Shown piece after piece: positions 12,901-25,130 of a stretch of 64,000 nucleotides of DNA; the stretch's first letter is position 1, and each line of letters opens with the position of its first letter. This stretch comes from Struthidea cinerea (Eukaryota; Chordata; Aves; Passeriformes; Corcoracidae). A program made the position numbers and the translations under genes. The notes below the pieces were generated by a model. The model worked only from the letters and a program-made list of their open reading frames with translations, was not told the origin of the DNA and did not search any database. The stretch is taken from positions 3,489,284-3,553,283 of the forward strand of contig VZTI01004617.1 of NCBI GenBank assembly GCA_013397865.1. The letters run 5' to 3'.

Positions 12901-15900
12901 TTATTGAAAAACGACCCTTTTAATAATTCTTCAATATTACCTCTGGGAATTTTCAAATACACCTACACACGAATCACAGCGATGATTTAGTCAGGGCAAC
13001 AGTTTGCCAACAAACACAAGCTTTCTTACTCTGTCTTCTAAATTTACTGGTTTCATTCCTACAGTGATATAGAGCACAAACTTCTTTAGGTCTCCTCATT
13101 GTGAGCATCCATCATTCGGAGCCATATCAAAGCACTCCTCTCCGAGTGTATAAAGGTTGAAGTGCTGAAAATGGATGGATCCTTAATTACCAAAGGAGTG
13201 AAAAATGGAAGCTGCTTTAACCTTTCTTCAGGTATATTTTTATTAGCAGCACGTGTGCACCACCCACCTGTAAAAATTGATTCCAATCTTTTGGAAACAG
13301 CAATTTCTAGACAGGAATTGTATCATATACAAGATAATGCATGTAAATGCAGATATAAGACAGAAATTTAATGATTTGAGTGGCTCCTGACAGCAGTGAG
13401 TTCCCACATTTTAGAACATTTTACACTTATATAAGAAAGGCTTTGGCAGAAGTTTTGTAACACGGCATAGACCAAGAAGCGCCATGCCTTTTGCACAGGT
13501 ATAAAATCCTTAATTCTGCGCTGTATAAACACAAGATATCACCCGTGATAAATGCCCTTCTCTATCTGTGACATTTTCCTTATACTGTTTTCCATGCATA
13601 AGGGTACAAATCACACAATATAGAAAAAGAAAAAACAGCATTTTGCCTGATCAGTGTCTGTTTACGGTAATCAGAGAGAAAAAGTGAATTACTCTAATAA
13701 TGACATTTTATAGCTTGTTTCCAATCAATAAGACAGTTATTCTGAAAGATTCACATAAGTTTAGAATCAATTATGAATGGAAAGGAAAATGAAAAAGGTG
13801 AATATTACTGGCTTGAGATTTGTTCATTCGAGAGTTGTATTTCTTCCATCTTGCCAGACTCCTGTAAGTGATGCAGTCTGGTGAGCTCTGCAATAAATGC
13901 TTCTACAGAATTATTCCATCCTCAGGAATCAATCTGGTAATTTGAGCATATTTATTTCTAAAACACATCTGCCATGTTTTCTGTGAATACTAGATGTTAA
14001 GGATATGATTTTTAATATAGTATATACTACTACAATACCATACACTACCACACTACCGTGAAATCCAGCTCTTGCCACAAGTAACTTTTCTTCTTTTAAG
14101 GTATGAAAAATGTATCTTTTACAAATTTAGCATACACAAATAAAAAGCAGGAAAGTATTGAAAGAGATAAACAACAAAAACCTTACTTCCTCACATTTTT
14201 GTGCATAAATTTGTCTCACAAACCAATGTTTCCATTGACACAGACCCAACAGCACTCCAGAGGCTCCACCATTAAACACAACTCACATGTTGAGGAGGAG
14301 AGTTATCATTCCTCTGAAAACAAGTTGGTTCCTGGTCTAGCATGACGTTTTAAATTTTAACAGTAACCCTGGCAATGCACATAGACTTAGGTCAATGTGA
14401 CATCAAAATCCTCTCCCTATCTAACAATTCTTGTGTTTCATATTTAAATGAGGAGTTAAAACAAATCCAAATGGGCTCTGTTCATCACAAACCAACAGCA
14501 AAATTTTGATTCAAATTTATAATTATTTTGCATCTCCCCAGAATAATGAAGTATTTCATAGATAGAAAAATTAAGTAATGCCCTAGCAAGTTCTGTTTTA
14601 ACAAAACGCCCACTGGAATCTTAAGGATCACCATCAACAAAGGAAAAAAACCACAAATTGAAGCACTGAATTATCATCTCAATTATCATTGAACCAAATG
14701 ATAATGCCTTTATTTTTCAATATGCTCAATAATAAACCCAAAAATAAATTACAAATAGGAAGTCAACTGTCTGTATCTCTTTTAAATTCTTTCTATTTGA
14801 GGATGTGCCTGAGCCCTTTCCCCTATCAAGACACTCCCCACATTACTTGCAATGAGAATTACCCTGAACTGCATGGCTGTAGGAGATGGCGTTCAATAAA
14901 AACATCAAATATCAAAATACCCAATAATGCAGCTCTAAGATATGGCAAAAATCAGAATCATTAAACTTCGTCTGTTCACAGACATTTGAACACATTGTTT
15001 ATGCTCAGGCTTCTTCCTCTGCACAATCCTTTGCAACCCCAGAGATAGATTGTGATAGAAAATTTCTGGCAGTTTAGTCTCCTGATACATGTCTTTTCAC
15101 TAAATTCTCTCCATATGCCTCTTAAAGGAACATATGAGCTACAAATCTAGCCTGAGTGGAAACATTTCTGTATTTTACTATGAAAATTTATATCACATTA
15201 ACAACACAAACATGCAATATTTATTCCTTTTCAGATTCCTGTTTGTACTTCTCATAATCTTTCAGCTACTTTGGCATTAACTACTAAAATGCTACAGCAA
15301 GGACCATGCCATGGGGCAACTTGGGTGAAGCAGAATTTATTCTATAACGTGCAAAGGCATCCCTGAGAGAATTTCCAGGATGAACTGAGACCTCAAAGGA
15401 CTTCCAACAATGTCAAAAGAGCACTTGTGTGCAGAAGGCACACAGCACCTCCCTGTTTGGCAATGAGACACTAACCAGCTTTAGTTCTGATAAGATGCTT
15501 TACCTGAGGTATTCAATTACATCCCTACCAGACTGTGCTGAAGGAATATTTAAAGTCTGCTTTGCCCTTGACTCTTGATTCTGCATGTCAAAAACACTTA
15601 ACTCAAACCCTTTTGGATTACCAATACTGCATTAAGTTCATTGACTCCTGTACCAGATTATCCAGGACCAGATGAACTGATATCACACACACAGATATTG
15701 ATGCTGTTTTATTATTAGACAGAACCAGCACAGCTTTATAAACACTTTAATTTGGGAGGGGGAGGTGGCGTGGGCTGAGAGAGAATAAACAGCTCTCTCA
15801 CACAACGCGCAGTCAAATATTTTATGGAACCCTCCCTTGAAATTACTGTGAAAATTCAGAAATTTAGTCAAATAGACAGACCCTCAAGAAAATGCTCTTA

Positions 15901-17157
15901 GTGGAGAATTTCTAGTGCATGAAGCCACAGAACTGTCCAGACTAATCTACAGCTCCCCTTGCTGGGTCAGCTGCTGAATTGCATTCAAGCAGTGGCAAAC
16001 AAATAGTGTATGTGAAATATTTAGACTTTAAAAATGGACATCACACCCGTGTGCTGCTGCGCACAAGCAGCCTCTGTGCTGGACACGCTGCTCAGAGCTG
16101 GAGCTTCCACAGGGCAAGACAAATTTCAGACCACTTTTCAGTGCTGAGACTCAAGAGACAACTTAGTCAAAAACCAGGAATGTGCACCCATTTCTCTCTG
16201 CCTTCTAGGCTTCTACCAACTTCCTTGATTATCACAGGGAATCCTCACTTTTCTTCCTTATTCCTCCCACTCTGAAAATCATCAGTAGGCTGTTATTCAA
16301 AATGGTGATGAACGAGTCTCTGGTAACAGCTTTACTCAAAAGCACAACCAGTCCTTGCTGGCTTACTAGAAATGCCCCATTTTGTTCAGGCCACTTGCAA
16401 AGAAACATTTTGGGATCTTTCACAGAACTAGGCATTGCTACCTTTTGCCAACTCTATGGGCTTTTTTACTTTAATAAAATTTAAGTATCTCAGTAAATCT
16501 AATTTTTTTTGCCAAGTACATTACATCTGCCATCCGTTCTTCACATACACCCATACACACACATTGCATATTTTTCTTTCTTGAAACGTCTTGATAGCTT
16601 TCATAGGAAAGAGTAAAGTACACTCGATATCTCAGTCAACTGCTCTCTGATGCTACACTCACTGCTTAGACAAATGATTCAGCCCCTATTTTTCATTCCA
16701 AACCTGCCGTACTCGGAGAGCAGCATCCAACCAAGTTTGGATGGAATTCCATCTACAGAAGTACTTTTTCTTCCCTTGACCTCTTCAGTTGCAATTTGCA
16801 TTTTCAGCTAATTGTCTCTCATTCTTTTGTCTGGACAAGTTTACCTTTGTTAGTTATTTTTCCATAACTGTGATGATAAAACAGATAATACCGTGGTTGG
16901 AGTGGAAGTGGTCCTGCAGTTTTGACACAAACATGAGAATATCCCTCATATTGGTTTGGGTATGGACACAGACACAGGTGTACAATGCACCTTGCTGCAA
17001 AAGTTTTGTAGAAAAAGAAAATCCTATCCAAGGAAAATAAGACAACCGTGCCTTCTAATGAAAATTTTTTTCTGAACTTAGTGAAAATTTGGAAGCACAA
17101 TACAATTTTATGGTTAAAACCAGTGAATAAAAAGTCTAACTATTTGCCTGGATAAAA
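10000..17157. other. Non-coding unique AT-rich sequence
   Basis: I see no gene or recognisable interspersed repeat here. Simple-sequence runs include T/G-rich sequence at about 11335-11363, an A-rich stretch at 12116-12147 (A16, then A8 and A3 blocks) and a poly-A near 12708-12720. The open frames present are under 115 codons and their translations resemble no family I know. Confidence 0.6.
12116..12147 (+). repeat. A-rich simple sequence
   Basis: A run of sixteen A is followed by CGAAC, eight A, C and three A. It is low-complexity sequence without an upstream element that would explain it as a retroposon tail. Confidence 0.85.
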
Positions 17158-17374
17158 AGTATTCCTGTATTTTTTCCACCTCAGTGATTTTTCGTTCCTG
17201 TCAGTAAAATAATTAAATTATTTACTGAATTAAAGAAAATAATATAAAAGTAAAAATAGAGCAAACATAAGCAAGTCACAAAAAATACAAATAAAAACCA
17301 CGGATCTATTTTTTTCATGCCTCTGACACCCTTTTGACTATGTATTGACCATTTGTGAACCTTTTTCTCAGACT
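17158..17374. repeat. Tandem 217-bp duplication, copy 1
   Basis: This is the first of two head-to-tail units of 217 bp. It begins AGTATTCCTGTATTTTTTCC and ends CTTTTTCTCAGACT. Compared with copy 2 by eye I find no mismatch or indel, including in the homopolymer runs (six A after GTCAC, seven T after ATCTA). The unit is AT-rich, has no coding frame and is not a recognised transposon. The junction carries only a few shared bases, so a replication-slippage or microhomology-mediated duplication is likely. An assembly artefact is also possible. Confidence 0.95.
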
Positions 17375-17591
17375 AGTATTCCTGTATTTTTTCCACCTCA
17401 GTGATTTTTCGTTCCTGTCAGTAAAATAATTAAATTATTTACTGAATTAAAGAAAATAATATAAAAGTAAAAATAGAGCAAACATAAGCAAGTCACAAAA
17501 AATACAAATAAAAACCACGGATCTATTTTTTTCATGCCTCTGACACCCTTTTGACTATGTATTGACCATTTGTGAACCTTTTTCTCAGACT
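17375..17591. repeat. Tandem 217-bp duplication, copy 2
   Basis: The second unit is directly abutting and appears identical to 17158-17374. After the final CAGACT the sequences part: copy 1 continues into AGTATTCC, the start of copy 2, whereas copy 2 continues into AAACCAATC. Identity over 217 bp in non-coding DNA implies a very recent event, ongoing homogenisation, or duplicated sequence introduced during assembly. Confidence 0.95.
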
Positions 17592-18989
17592 AAACCAATC
17601 AATAAATTGCTCATCCAGAATTTTTTACTCTTACAAAATTGATAATTCACAATGAAATGAGAAGAAAATTATACTGCTATAAACTCACAGTGTGGATATC
17701 AACAAACCAGTGAGACCAAATCACACTGGAACAATTAATACTAACTTAAGAATTATTACTGCCTCTAGCAAACTAAATACCTTTTAAATGTTTTGATAGT
17801 AAAAGGTAAATTTAACATACTTGTCAATTTTCAAAGGAGACTGGAGTGATTGGATTTAGGGGTCAGTCACTTTAAGGTCATTTTGAGACCACAGATTTTA
17901 CTTTCAAATTAAGAACAAGGAGAGTAATAACTGAAACCTCCCAAACACACACACACAAAAGAAAAAAAGAAAAAAGTGACTAGTTGGCACAGGGATTTGT
18001 GCAGCTTCTGTGTTACCCACTGAAAGCAATCCCACTTACCAAACATAATTTTTCTGACAAATAACCTTGATAGGTAAAGGTAAAGCACATAGACAATTTA
18101 CTGCTAGTACAAAGTTCTTCAAACTGAGTGCCAACACTCATCCTCTTCAAAATAAACCAGGGAGCGCTAGGTCTCATGTTACAAAGTATCAACAATTACA
18201 GAACACTTTCCAAAATGCTAACAATAAATCTAAACCAAAAATCAATACTATTAATTTGTGAGATGGATGCTAAAAAAATCAAAGCTGCCACCATTCGAAA
18301 GTGTTAAAACATAAACACAATGGAAATCATAAATGTGTTTTAAAACTCAATTTAAAAACACGAAGTTTTTCTAATCTAAATTTAAGACCCTTGTTGCTTA
18401 TTTATTTTTATGAAAAAGGATACAGCCCATTAAAAGGCCTTTTCCCAGCCACAGAAATTGTTGGCATAATGCCCAAGGAATACAATAGCCACATGTTCGC
18501 AATCTTTAATTATCCAATTAATGTAGTGTCGTTTTAGTAATTAGTTCAGATGACCATATGTAACTTTTTACAAATAGCTCTTTCTTTCTATGCCCAGAAT
18601 GCCAAATGTACCACAATGTGTTTTTATAAAATGCATGATTTGAACAGAAGGACTTCCAGAATTATCTGTGTTTAACATACTGTGACTTTTTCTGTTGGGC
18701 TCTCTCTAAAACTGATTCAGTTTCTTATGTAAGGATGATTTCTGCAGACTTTTTCTTTCGAACCTGCAATCCAAACTCCCTATTTTGTTATCTCCTGTAA
18801 TGGTAAAACAACACAGTCACGATGAGGTCGCAGCAGAGCTGTCAAAAGCCAGCTTGGTTCAGCTTTGGTGGTTTCTCCAGACCAAAATCAGAACCCAGCC
18901 TGGTGTAACATATGCGTAGGCACTGCAAAACCTTCATCCCCACGTTTTCTACAGAGCCCCACCAACCAGCTCCTTGCAATGACCCCTGT
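17592..18989. other. Non-coding AT-rich sequence
   Basis: I see no gene or known interspersed repeat here. A short CA run lies at about 17946-17958. The sequence rises in GC from about 18790 toward the CpG-rich patch that follows. Confidence 0.6.
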
Positions 18990-19275
18990 GCCAGGCCAGC
19001 AGCGTGCGTGGGAAGGGCGAAGGAGTGGCAGCTCCACGATTTGCAGCCACACCACGACACGACCCCGGCGTCCTGCACGCTCCTCTCGGCTCGGGGCCCG
19101 TCGGTGCCAGGGGCTGCCAGGTCAGCCCTGGAGGGCAATGAGGCACAGCCGGGGCATCGTGTCCCCTCATCGACCCGCGGCGCCAGGAGCTGGGGTGGGA
19201 TCTCAGCAGCGCAGGGGAACCTGGGGAGACACCATGGCTCCTTCCTGCAGAGCCACTCCGCTTATCGAACACCAC
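18990..19275. promoter_or_regulatory. Isolated CpG-island-like patch
   Basis: The lines 19021-19200 are about 67-73% GC by hand count, against clearly AT-rich surroundings. I count roughly 22 CpG dinucleotides between about 19010 and 19270, an observed/expected ratio near 0.7, which meets the classical CpG-island criteria over more than 200 bp. Such islands usually mark promoters or poised regulatory elements in germline-unmethylated DNA. Open frames run through it on both strands (for example 18865-19278 plus and 18949-19293 minus), which is what GC-rich DNA does by chance, and no exon is recognisable. It could be an orphan island, the promoter of a non-coding RNA, or an unrecognised first exon. 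Confidence 0.55.
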
Positions 19276-19496
19276 TGAGCCAGGCACAGCCACGTCTCAG
19301 ACTTAGTGTTATCTCCTGCTTTACAGCTTAAGTTACACTCTGGAAGAAATGAAGTCAGGGATGTAGATTACATTACAGTCTCCCTTTCTGAAGGATATGG
19401 CATTGGTCATGGTTGGAGGGAAGACACTGGCTCACGTGGAACCTATGGGAAAATTAGCTTCCCTAGAAAGTTTAGATTCAGCACGTAAAAGCTTTT

Positions 19497-19514
19497 ATTC
19501 CTTATATAAGGAAT
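19497..19514. repeat. Perfect 18-bp palindrome with TATA-like core
   Basis: ATTCCTTATATAAGGAAT equals its own reverse complement. It contains TATATAA and a CC(A/T)8GG core, which is two bases longer than a canonical SRF CArG box. It lies about 220 bp from the CpG-island-like patch. A TATA or MADS-box-like role is conjecture; the palindrome itself is seen directly. Confidence 0.8.
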
Positions 19515-22500
19515 ATCCTGATAGTCCTTGTCCTTGCAGCAAGAAGTGCTACGTATACGTTCATTGATTTAGGATCCAGTCCCAAATACAACTTCTAGTT
19601 GCTGTTACAAACAACGTAAAAATACCAACAGAAACAGAGACTGGCAGAACCTATTCCTGAGTTCAGTACAATAGAATACAACAGAAAGCTAAAGATGAAA
19701 GCAGAATGCCTGCTTGAAATTAATACAAAATACTTTATTATCTGGACACCAAAGCATTAAACAAATTCAGAGAAACCTATTTTCTGTCACAGTATTTCTC
19801 TGCAGAAAAAAGTTGTTATTTTCTCCATATAAACCTCAAATTACAATCATTAGTATGCAGGAAATTGTTGAGGAAGGGAAAGGGAAAAGCAATTGCTGCA
19901 TAAATACCTTGATTTTCTATTGTTTATACGACTGCATTTAGATGAAGGTATACATACAGAAAACACACAGGTCTTTATTTCTCCTTAATTGGCTTCATTT
20001 CTCTCTAAGGACTCTTTTAATGTATAAAAACTGTAAGCATTTTAATGTAAAATTCATACCAACCTAAATGAGTAGGTTAGCATTACATCTTTCTGTCACT
20101 ATAATTTATGAATACCAAAAACATGGAATTATAAGGCACACTGCTGTAGATCACTTCATTCATAACAAAGACGTTCTATTCCGCATCTTTTGTTCCGTCC
20201 TTTGTTTTGACTTACCTGCACACGTTCCGCAGGGCCTGTTCTACACTGGGGTTTTTTTTTAGGAAAACAAATGCAACCAACTGACCTCCGGTCTCTGCTA
20301 CGAACTGGACCTTCCAACACATGTTCTGTAGCACAGATGTGCTGTAACAGCCAGACATGCTCTTGAGCAAGACTCGTTAGGGATCCCTCCAATTATGCAC
20401 CTACAGACGAAGCACTGGAGGAGCACAGCACCCTCAGGAGCTCTGTGGGTAATTTCCTCTGACAACAAGGGGAATTATGCCCAATCCCAAAAAAAGATAG
20501 GGACGTCCTGAGGGATGAAAACTTCTGGGGGGTAAAACAGCTTTTTAATTTGACTTCTACCCTACGCTCCCAGACAAAAAGTGATAAACCCTTTAAACAC
20601 TGTACCCATTTACCACTAGATTCAAACTCTGATTAAAATCCATCCCTCTGCGCTGATTAGGTTCCCTTAGGAGAATAAAAAGCAGCAGAAATGAGTGTGT
20701 GAGAACGTGTTTAGGCCACATCAGTGAACTCCTGCATGCAGATGTACTGGGACAGTGAAAAATATCTGGACACTTCCCTTGATGGCAAAAGCTGCTACAG
20801 CCCAGTCTTTTGTGCAGAAGTTTGTTTGAAGAACGAAGGGACAGAGGAGGCACATTTATAAGATTCTTCAAGATTACCCTGATTACTTCCCCCTTTAAAA
20901 CACAGAGTATATTGAAGCCTCTTTAAAAAAATTCATACAGTGGAATCATTCTATGCAACTGTAAGAAGAAAACTGTCAGACAACATTCCCAATTCAATAT
21001 TACATTGTGCTTCAAGAAGAGATTTCCATATATTCTAGATTAAAAAAAGTCTCATAAATAAATGATAATCCATTGCTTGCACTGAAAAATGAAAAATAAT
21101 TTTCTGTTTGCATTTTACTCGGCAGAGTAAAATTTAATCTCTTTTAATATAGTTTTTGTATATACAGGGAAGTAAAAAGATGTAACCTTATGAAAATTGA
21201 TTTTTTTAACATGGTTAAAAAATATTTCTATTGGTGTTTATCTAGAAATCTTACTTTTATGAGCACTGAAATATATCACATATTGATATCTTACACACAT
21301 TATTTCCAACAAATTATGATCATCTGTTTTTTTTAAAGAGAAGGGAAAAAAACCAAGGTTTTTAACATTAAGCAGCAAAGAGACAATGAAGAAAAGGGAA
21401 ACTCCTCAGAGGTTAGTACATCCGGCCACAGTTCAACAGAAATCTGTCAGTAATTTTATAGAATTTATTGTAACTAGACATCAATATATTTTACATAAAT
21501 CTAAAATAATATAAACATATACTATGTACATGTGCATATTTATAAATAAATTTACATTTTAAGTATGTGATGTGTTAGTGATGCACAGAATACAAATTAC
21601 ATGGTAAAAACTACCTGTACCTAAATTCACTGGCCAGATTCGAAGTATACTGAGCTTCTTCTAGCTGACACAAGAAAACCAAATAAAATTTTGGTTCTCA
21701 TAAAACAACTTTTTTAAAACCCTAGAACTTTTTTTTTAAAATTGTTAAATAAATTTCCCCAATAATGTTTAATTTTTCAGGGAAAAAAAAAAAAACAAAA
21801 CACTACAGAATTCACAAAACAACATTCTGTATTTGGGTCTTTTATAGAAAACCAGCAGAAAATAAGGCTAGATTCACAAGTCTGTCAGAGGCATCTGCCT
21901 CTTACTGGTGATGTGGGAGTAACCTGGTTTAATTCCCTTTCCAGCCTGGGGGGATTGGAACACGGTAGCTGTGCAGTGGCTGAGGCTGCTCACTCCTCTC
22001 CTCCTCCAATTCCACTTTCTGTAAGTAATTAAAGTCTCAGCGAAGCAGGTACTGAACCCCAGTGACCCACTTCCCAGGCAAAAGCCACAATCACCAGCCA
22101 AAAGGGTCATTCTCACTTACTTTATCTCTCAATTAGTAGTTACTTCATACAAGATAAAACAGGATAAAACGCAGTCCTATTGCTAAAACACTACTTTGGC
22201 ACAGCCATTTAGAGACTTTTCTGGGAGAGGCAGGCTGCAAGACAGAAACTGTGAACTTGAGGTAGCAGCTAGGATATCATTTGGTATTTGTTTTGTAGGG
22301 AATAACAATGTTCAGTGTGATGGAGAATGAAAGTGATTCCCTGCCCTGCTAGTAACCTGGAAGTGTTTATCTGACAACCTACCTCTGATGCATGAACATT
22401 TCTGGGGTCGCTGAAAATATGGTGGTTCCTTCCATCCTAGAATAATTTACTATCCTTCTTTAACGATATTCACTTGCTGTAAAAATATATTCACTTGCCA

Positions 22501-24034
22501 TCAGTTACTTCTACCACAGGCAAAAAAAAAGAGTTGCACTGTCCTGTAGAATTGCATTAACTCTCCTTAGTCAAAGTACAGGTTGAGGAAGCTGCAAAAA
22601 GGTCCCCAAAACGTAGAAATTCTATAATGACAATTGTCTGAGATTTGGCCCAATAAATGACTTTCAGTAAAAGAGAGATAGGTTTGTGTATCTCCTAAAC
22701 TGTGATTGTACTACAGCATTTATCTAACCTAGAACCACATCAGGAAAATAATTTTTTAAATAAAATGTAATTAGCTCCTAACAGGGTGCTGTCAGGATGC
22801 AAATGTAGCAGCAATGTTCTTGTTGGCAACTCGAATACAGCTATAAGAACATTTTGAAAAGTGTGAGAATTATTTCTATAATGGCACAAATTCCACATTT
22901 TCAGTGGGAATTCTCACTAATGGAATTACTCCCATCACTTCAGGAAGTGCTAATTTAGCTCCTCACTGGAAGCTTAATAAAAGTGCTGTATTTGGTCCCT
23001 AATTGTGATTAATCAGCGCAGCACCGTGAATGGCAGCCCTTCCTTTTCAAACACTGCAATTTCCAAAATTTGGCGAACTTTACACATCATGCAAATTACT
23101 TCATAATTGTACTGCCTGCTCAGAGAAAGGTGCAGAACTCCCAGCAGAACAAAACCAACTGTTCTGCAGGAGAAGGAGCACCCTGGCCAGTGCCAGGCAC
23201 GGGGAAACAACACAACTGCCGACGGCAGCAGCCAGCTGAGGACACCAAAACCTCGTGTTTGCCCCCAGTTTGTGGCACTCAGAAGCCCATCACTGTTATT
23301 ACTGGTACTGCACCAGCATATGGGGAGTGACAGTGGATCCATCAGGAGGGAGAATCGGCACAGATCCCAGCTCATCTCTGTTGTCACCAACAGCTCCTCT
23401 CCCATCCCAATCCCAGGATTCTGCAAGTCCCTCCGCAGCCCAAGTCTTTCTCTGTGCCTGTCACTGTGGGGGAAGAAGAAGGGGAACTCCCAGCCCTGGG
23501 GTGTTGTGAACCATCGTGAGGCCTCCAGCGGGCTCTAACCAAGCCTAAACTACGCCAGAAACATTTGGGAAGTGCTGCTGCAATGTCTACGCACAGCTTG
23601 TTCTTTATGAAACTTGTATCAACACATACCTTGCTGATAAACACAGTCTGTTGGAAAATAAAAGTAAAAAAAGAAAGAAAAATCACTGCTTACATAATGG
23701 ATATGTCAAAGGCAAATATTTCCACTGCTTCTAATAAACACATTATATTTCTGTTCGATCTTACAAACTTCCAAAGCTACACAGGTCAAAAAAGCTGCAA
23801 TGTCACTGGGCTATTAAGTCTTTAAACAAAATTAAAATACCCTTATAATTATTATTACTGAAATATAAAATAGTATTCAGAGATGTGACTTCTGACCCTC
23901 AGAAGCACCATTTTCCACAGCTTTCTCGTCCCTAGTGATACTGAACCTGTACAAAGTTCCCGGTAAGTGAGACATGCTGAAAATAAGGCACAAGAATCTC
24001 ATTTTAGGGGCAGCTACTAGATGACAGTGTCACC
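19515..24034. other. Non-coding unique sequence
   Basis: I see no gene here. Details are an inverted repeat TTTTTTAAC / GTTAAAAAA with a 3-base loop at 21202-21222, an A-rich run at about 21783-21800, and a 12-bp direct repeat ATATTCACTTGC at 22466 and 22487. A moderately GC-rich patch at about 23020-23540 has overlapping open frames on both strands, which argues against any one of them being real. Confidence 0.6.
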
Positions 24035-24273
24035 ATATGGTCCAGCTTGGTTGGGTATCAGGAAAGAGGTTCTTCCCCCAGAGCGTGGCTGAGCACTGGA
24101 ACAGGCTCCCCAGGGAAGGAGTCATAGCCTCAAGCCTGACAAAGTTCAGGAAGCATTTGGAAAACGCTCTCAGGCACAGGGTGGGATTGTTGGGCTATCC
24201 TCTGCAGGGCCAGGAGTTGTACTCAATAATCCTTGTGGGTCCCCTCCCAGCTCAGGAGTCTGTGATTCTGTGA
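24035..24273 (+). mobile_element. CR1 LINE 3' fragment
   Basis: This is a sense-orientation CR1 3' end. Landmarks are GTTCTTCCCCCAGAGCGTGG, then GCACTGGAACAGGCTCCCCA, the CTCAGGCACAGGGTGGGATT block, GGGCCAGGAGTTG, GGGTCCCCTCCCAGCTC, and the tail TGTGATTCTGTGA. It is shorter at its 5' side than the related copy at 4388-4818. It has no coding capacity; the open frame across it (24037-24273) is only the read-through of CR1 3' sequence. Confidence 0.92.
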
Positions 24274-25061
24274 ACTTGGGTTATTTTTCTGTCCCTGGAA
24301 GCCAGGATTTTTCCTAGCAGGAACAACAGTTTTGGGTTTTGTTTCTTTGTCTAGCTAATAAAGAACGACAGTAACTAGATCTCAAGTGTAAACACGAGAT
24401 TGTTTTTGCCACAGCTTATTGGAAACTGGCCCTATATTTAAAAAATAAAAGCAATAGTGAAAGTTTGTTATCTACTTAGTGAAATTGGTATTTTACAATA
24501 ATACCACTTACCTACTCCTTTTTTACTTCTAGTTTCTGAGAGCCTGAAAGCTCGCCTTTGGTAACGTGGAAACATTCATTTTGGGGTGCACTAAAATGCA
24601 ATCTATTTGGTGTTTTTTGTAGCAGTAAATTTCCAAGGTGTGCTGACAGTGTTTCTCAAAATGGGGGTTTCTGACCATTACTTCAGGTTAAAATGACTTA
24701 CCGTGGAGCCATCTGGCTGCACGCATTAGAACACACTTCAGAAACCCACAAACATTTTAGAACTCCTCTCTGCACTGTGTGCTTGGCCAGCACGCACCCA
24801 AGTACAGTATGTAAATAAGACAAAGACTAATAACGCCTTCAATCCTGCGAGCACAAAGGCTGCTGTCCCATGTAACATAGCAACACATTTTCCATTACAC
24901 CCTAAGATTAATAAGCCTCATGGAGACCTGGAAAATCTGACAGAAAACAAGGGCAATACGATGTTCATTTCTGTTTCATTAAACACAGGATGAGCTGATG
25001 GATCTCTCCACACTTTGTCACTCTGCACTGCTAATGGCTCTTTGACATTATTATTCACCAT

Positions 25062-25130
25062 GGGTGAGATTGTGTAACCTCTGCTCACATTGGTGAGCAG
25101 TTACAAAAGTGGTCCCACTGGCAACTGCTT
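25062..25130. repeat. Possible ancient amniote interspersed repeat
   Basis: The run GGTGAGATTGTGTAACCTCT, with TGCTCACATTGGTGAGCAG and GTGGTCCCACTG, resembles a widespread old repeat of reptile and bird genomes with alternating CTCAC and GTGAGTAG blocks. I recognise the pattern from memory but cannot assign a family name. Divergence is high, so chance similarity is possible. Confidence 0.35.

Noticed and set aside
17158..17591. Tandem units considered as a CRISPR-like or satellite array
   Set aside because: There are only two directly abutting long copies with no spacers, and the genome is a vertebrate.
18842..19331. Four overlapping open frames on both strands
   Set aside because: CpG-rich DNA has few stop codons by composition. 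The translations are Arg/Pro/Ala-rich with no domain. Treated as a CpG-island-like patch instead.
23013..23538. Overlapping open frames of up to 143 codons on both strands
   Set aside because: Several frames are open at once in a GC-richer patch, and none reads as a known protein.
24037..24273. 78-codon plus-strand frame
   Set aside because: It coincides exactly with a CR1 3' fragment and is a repeat-derived translation.
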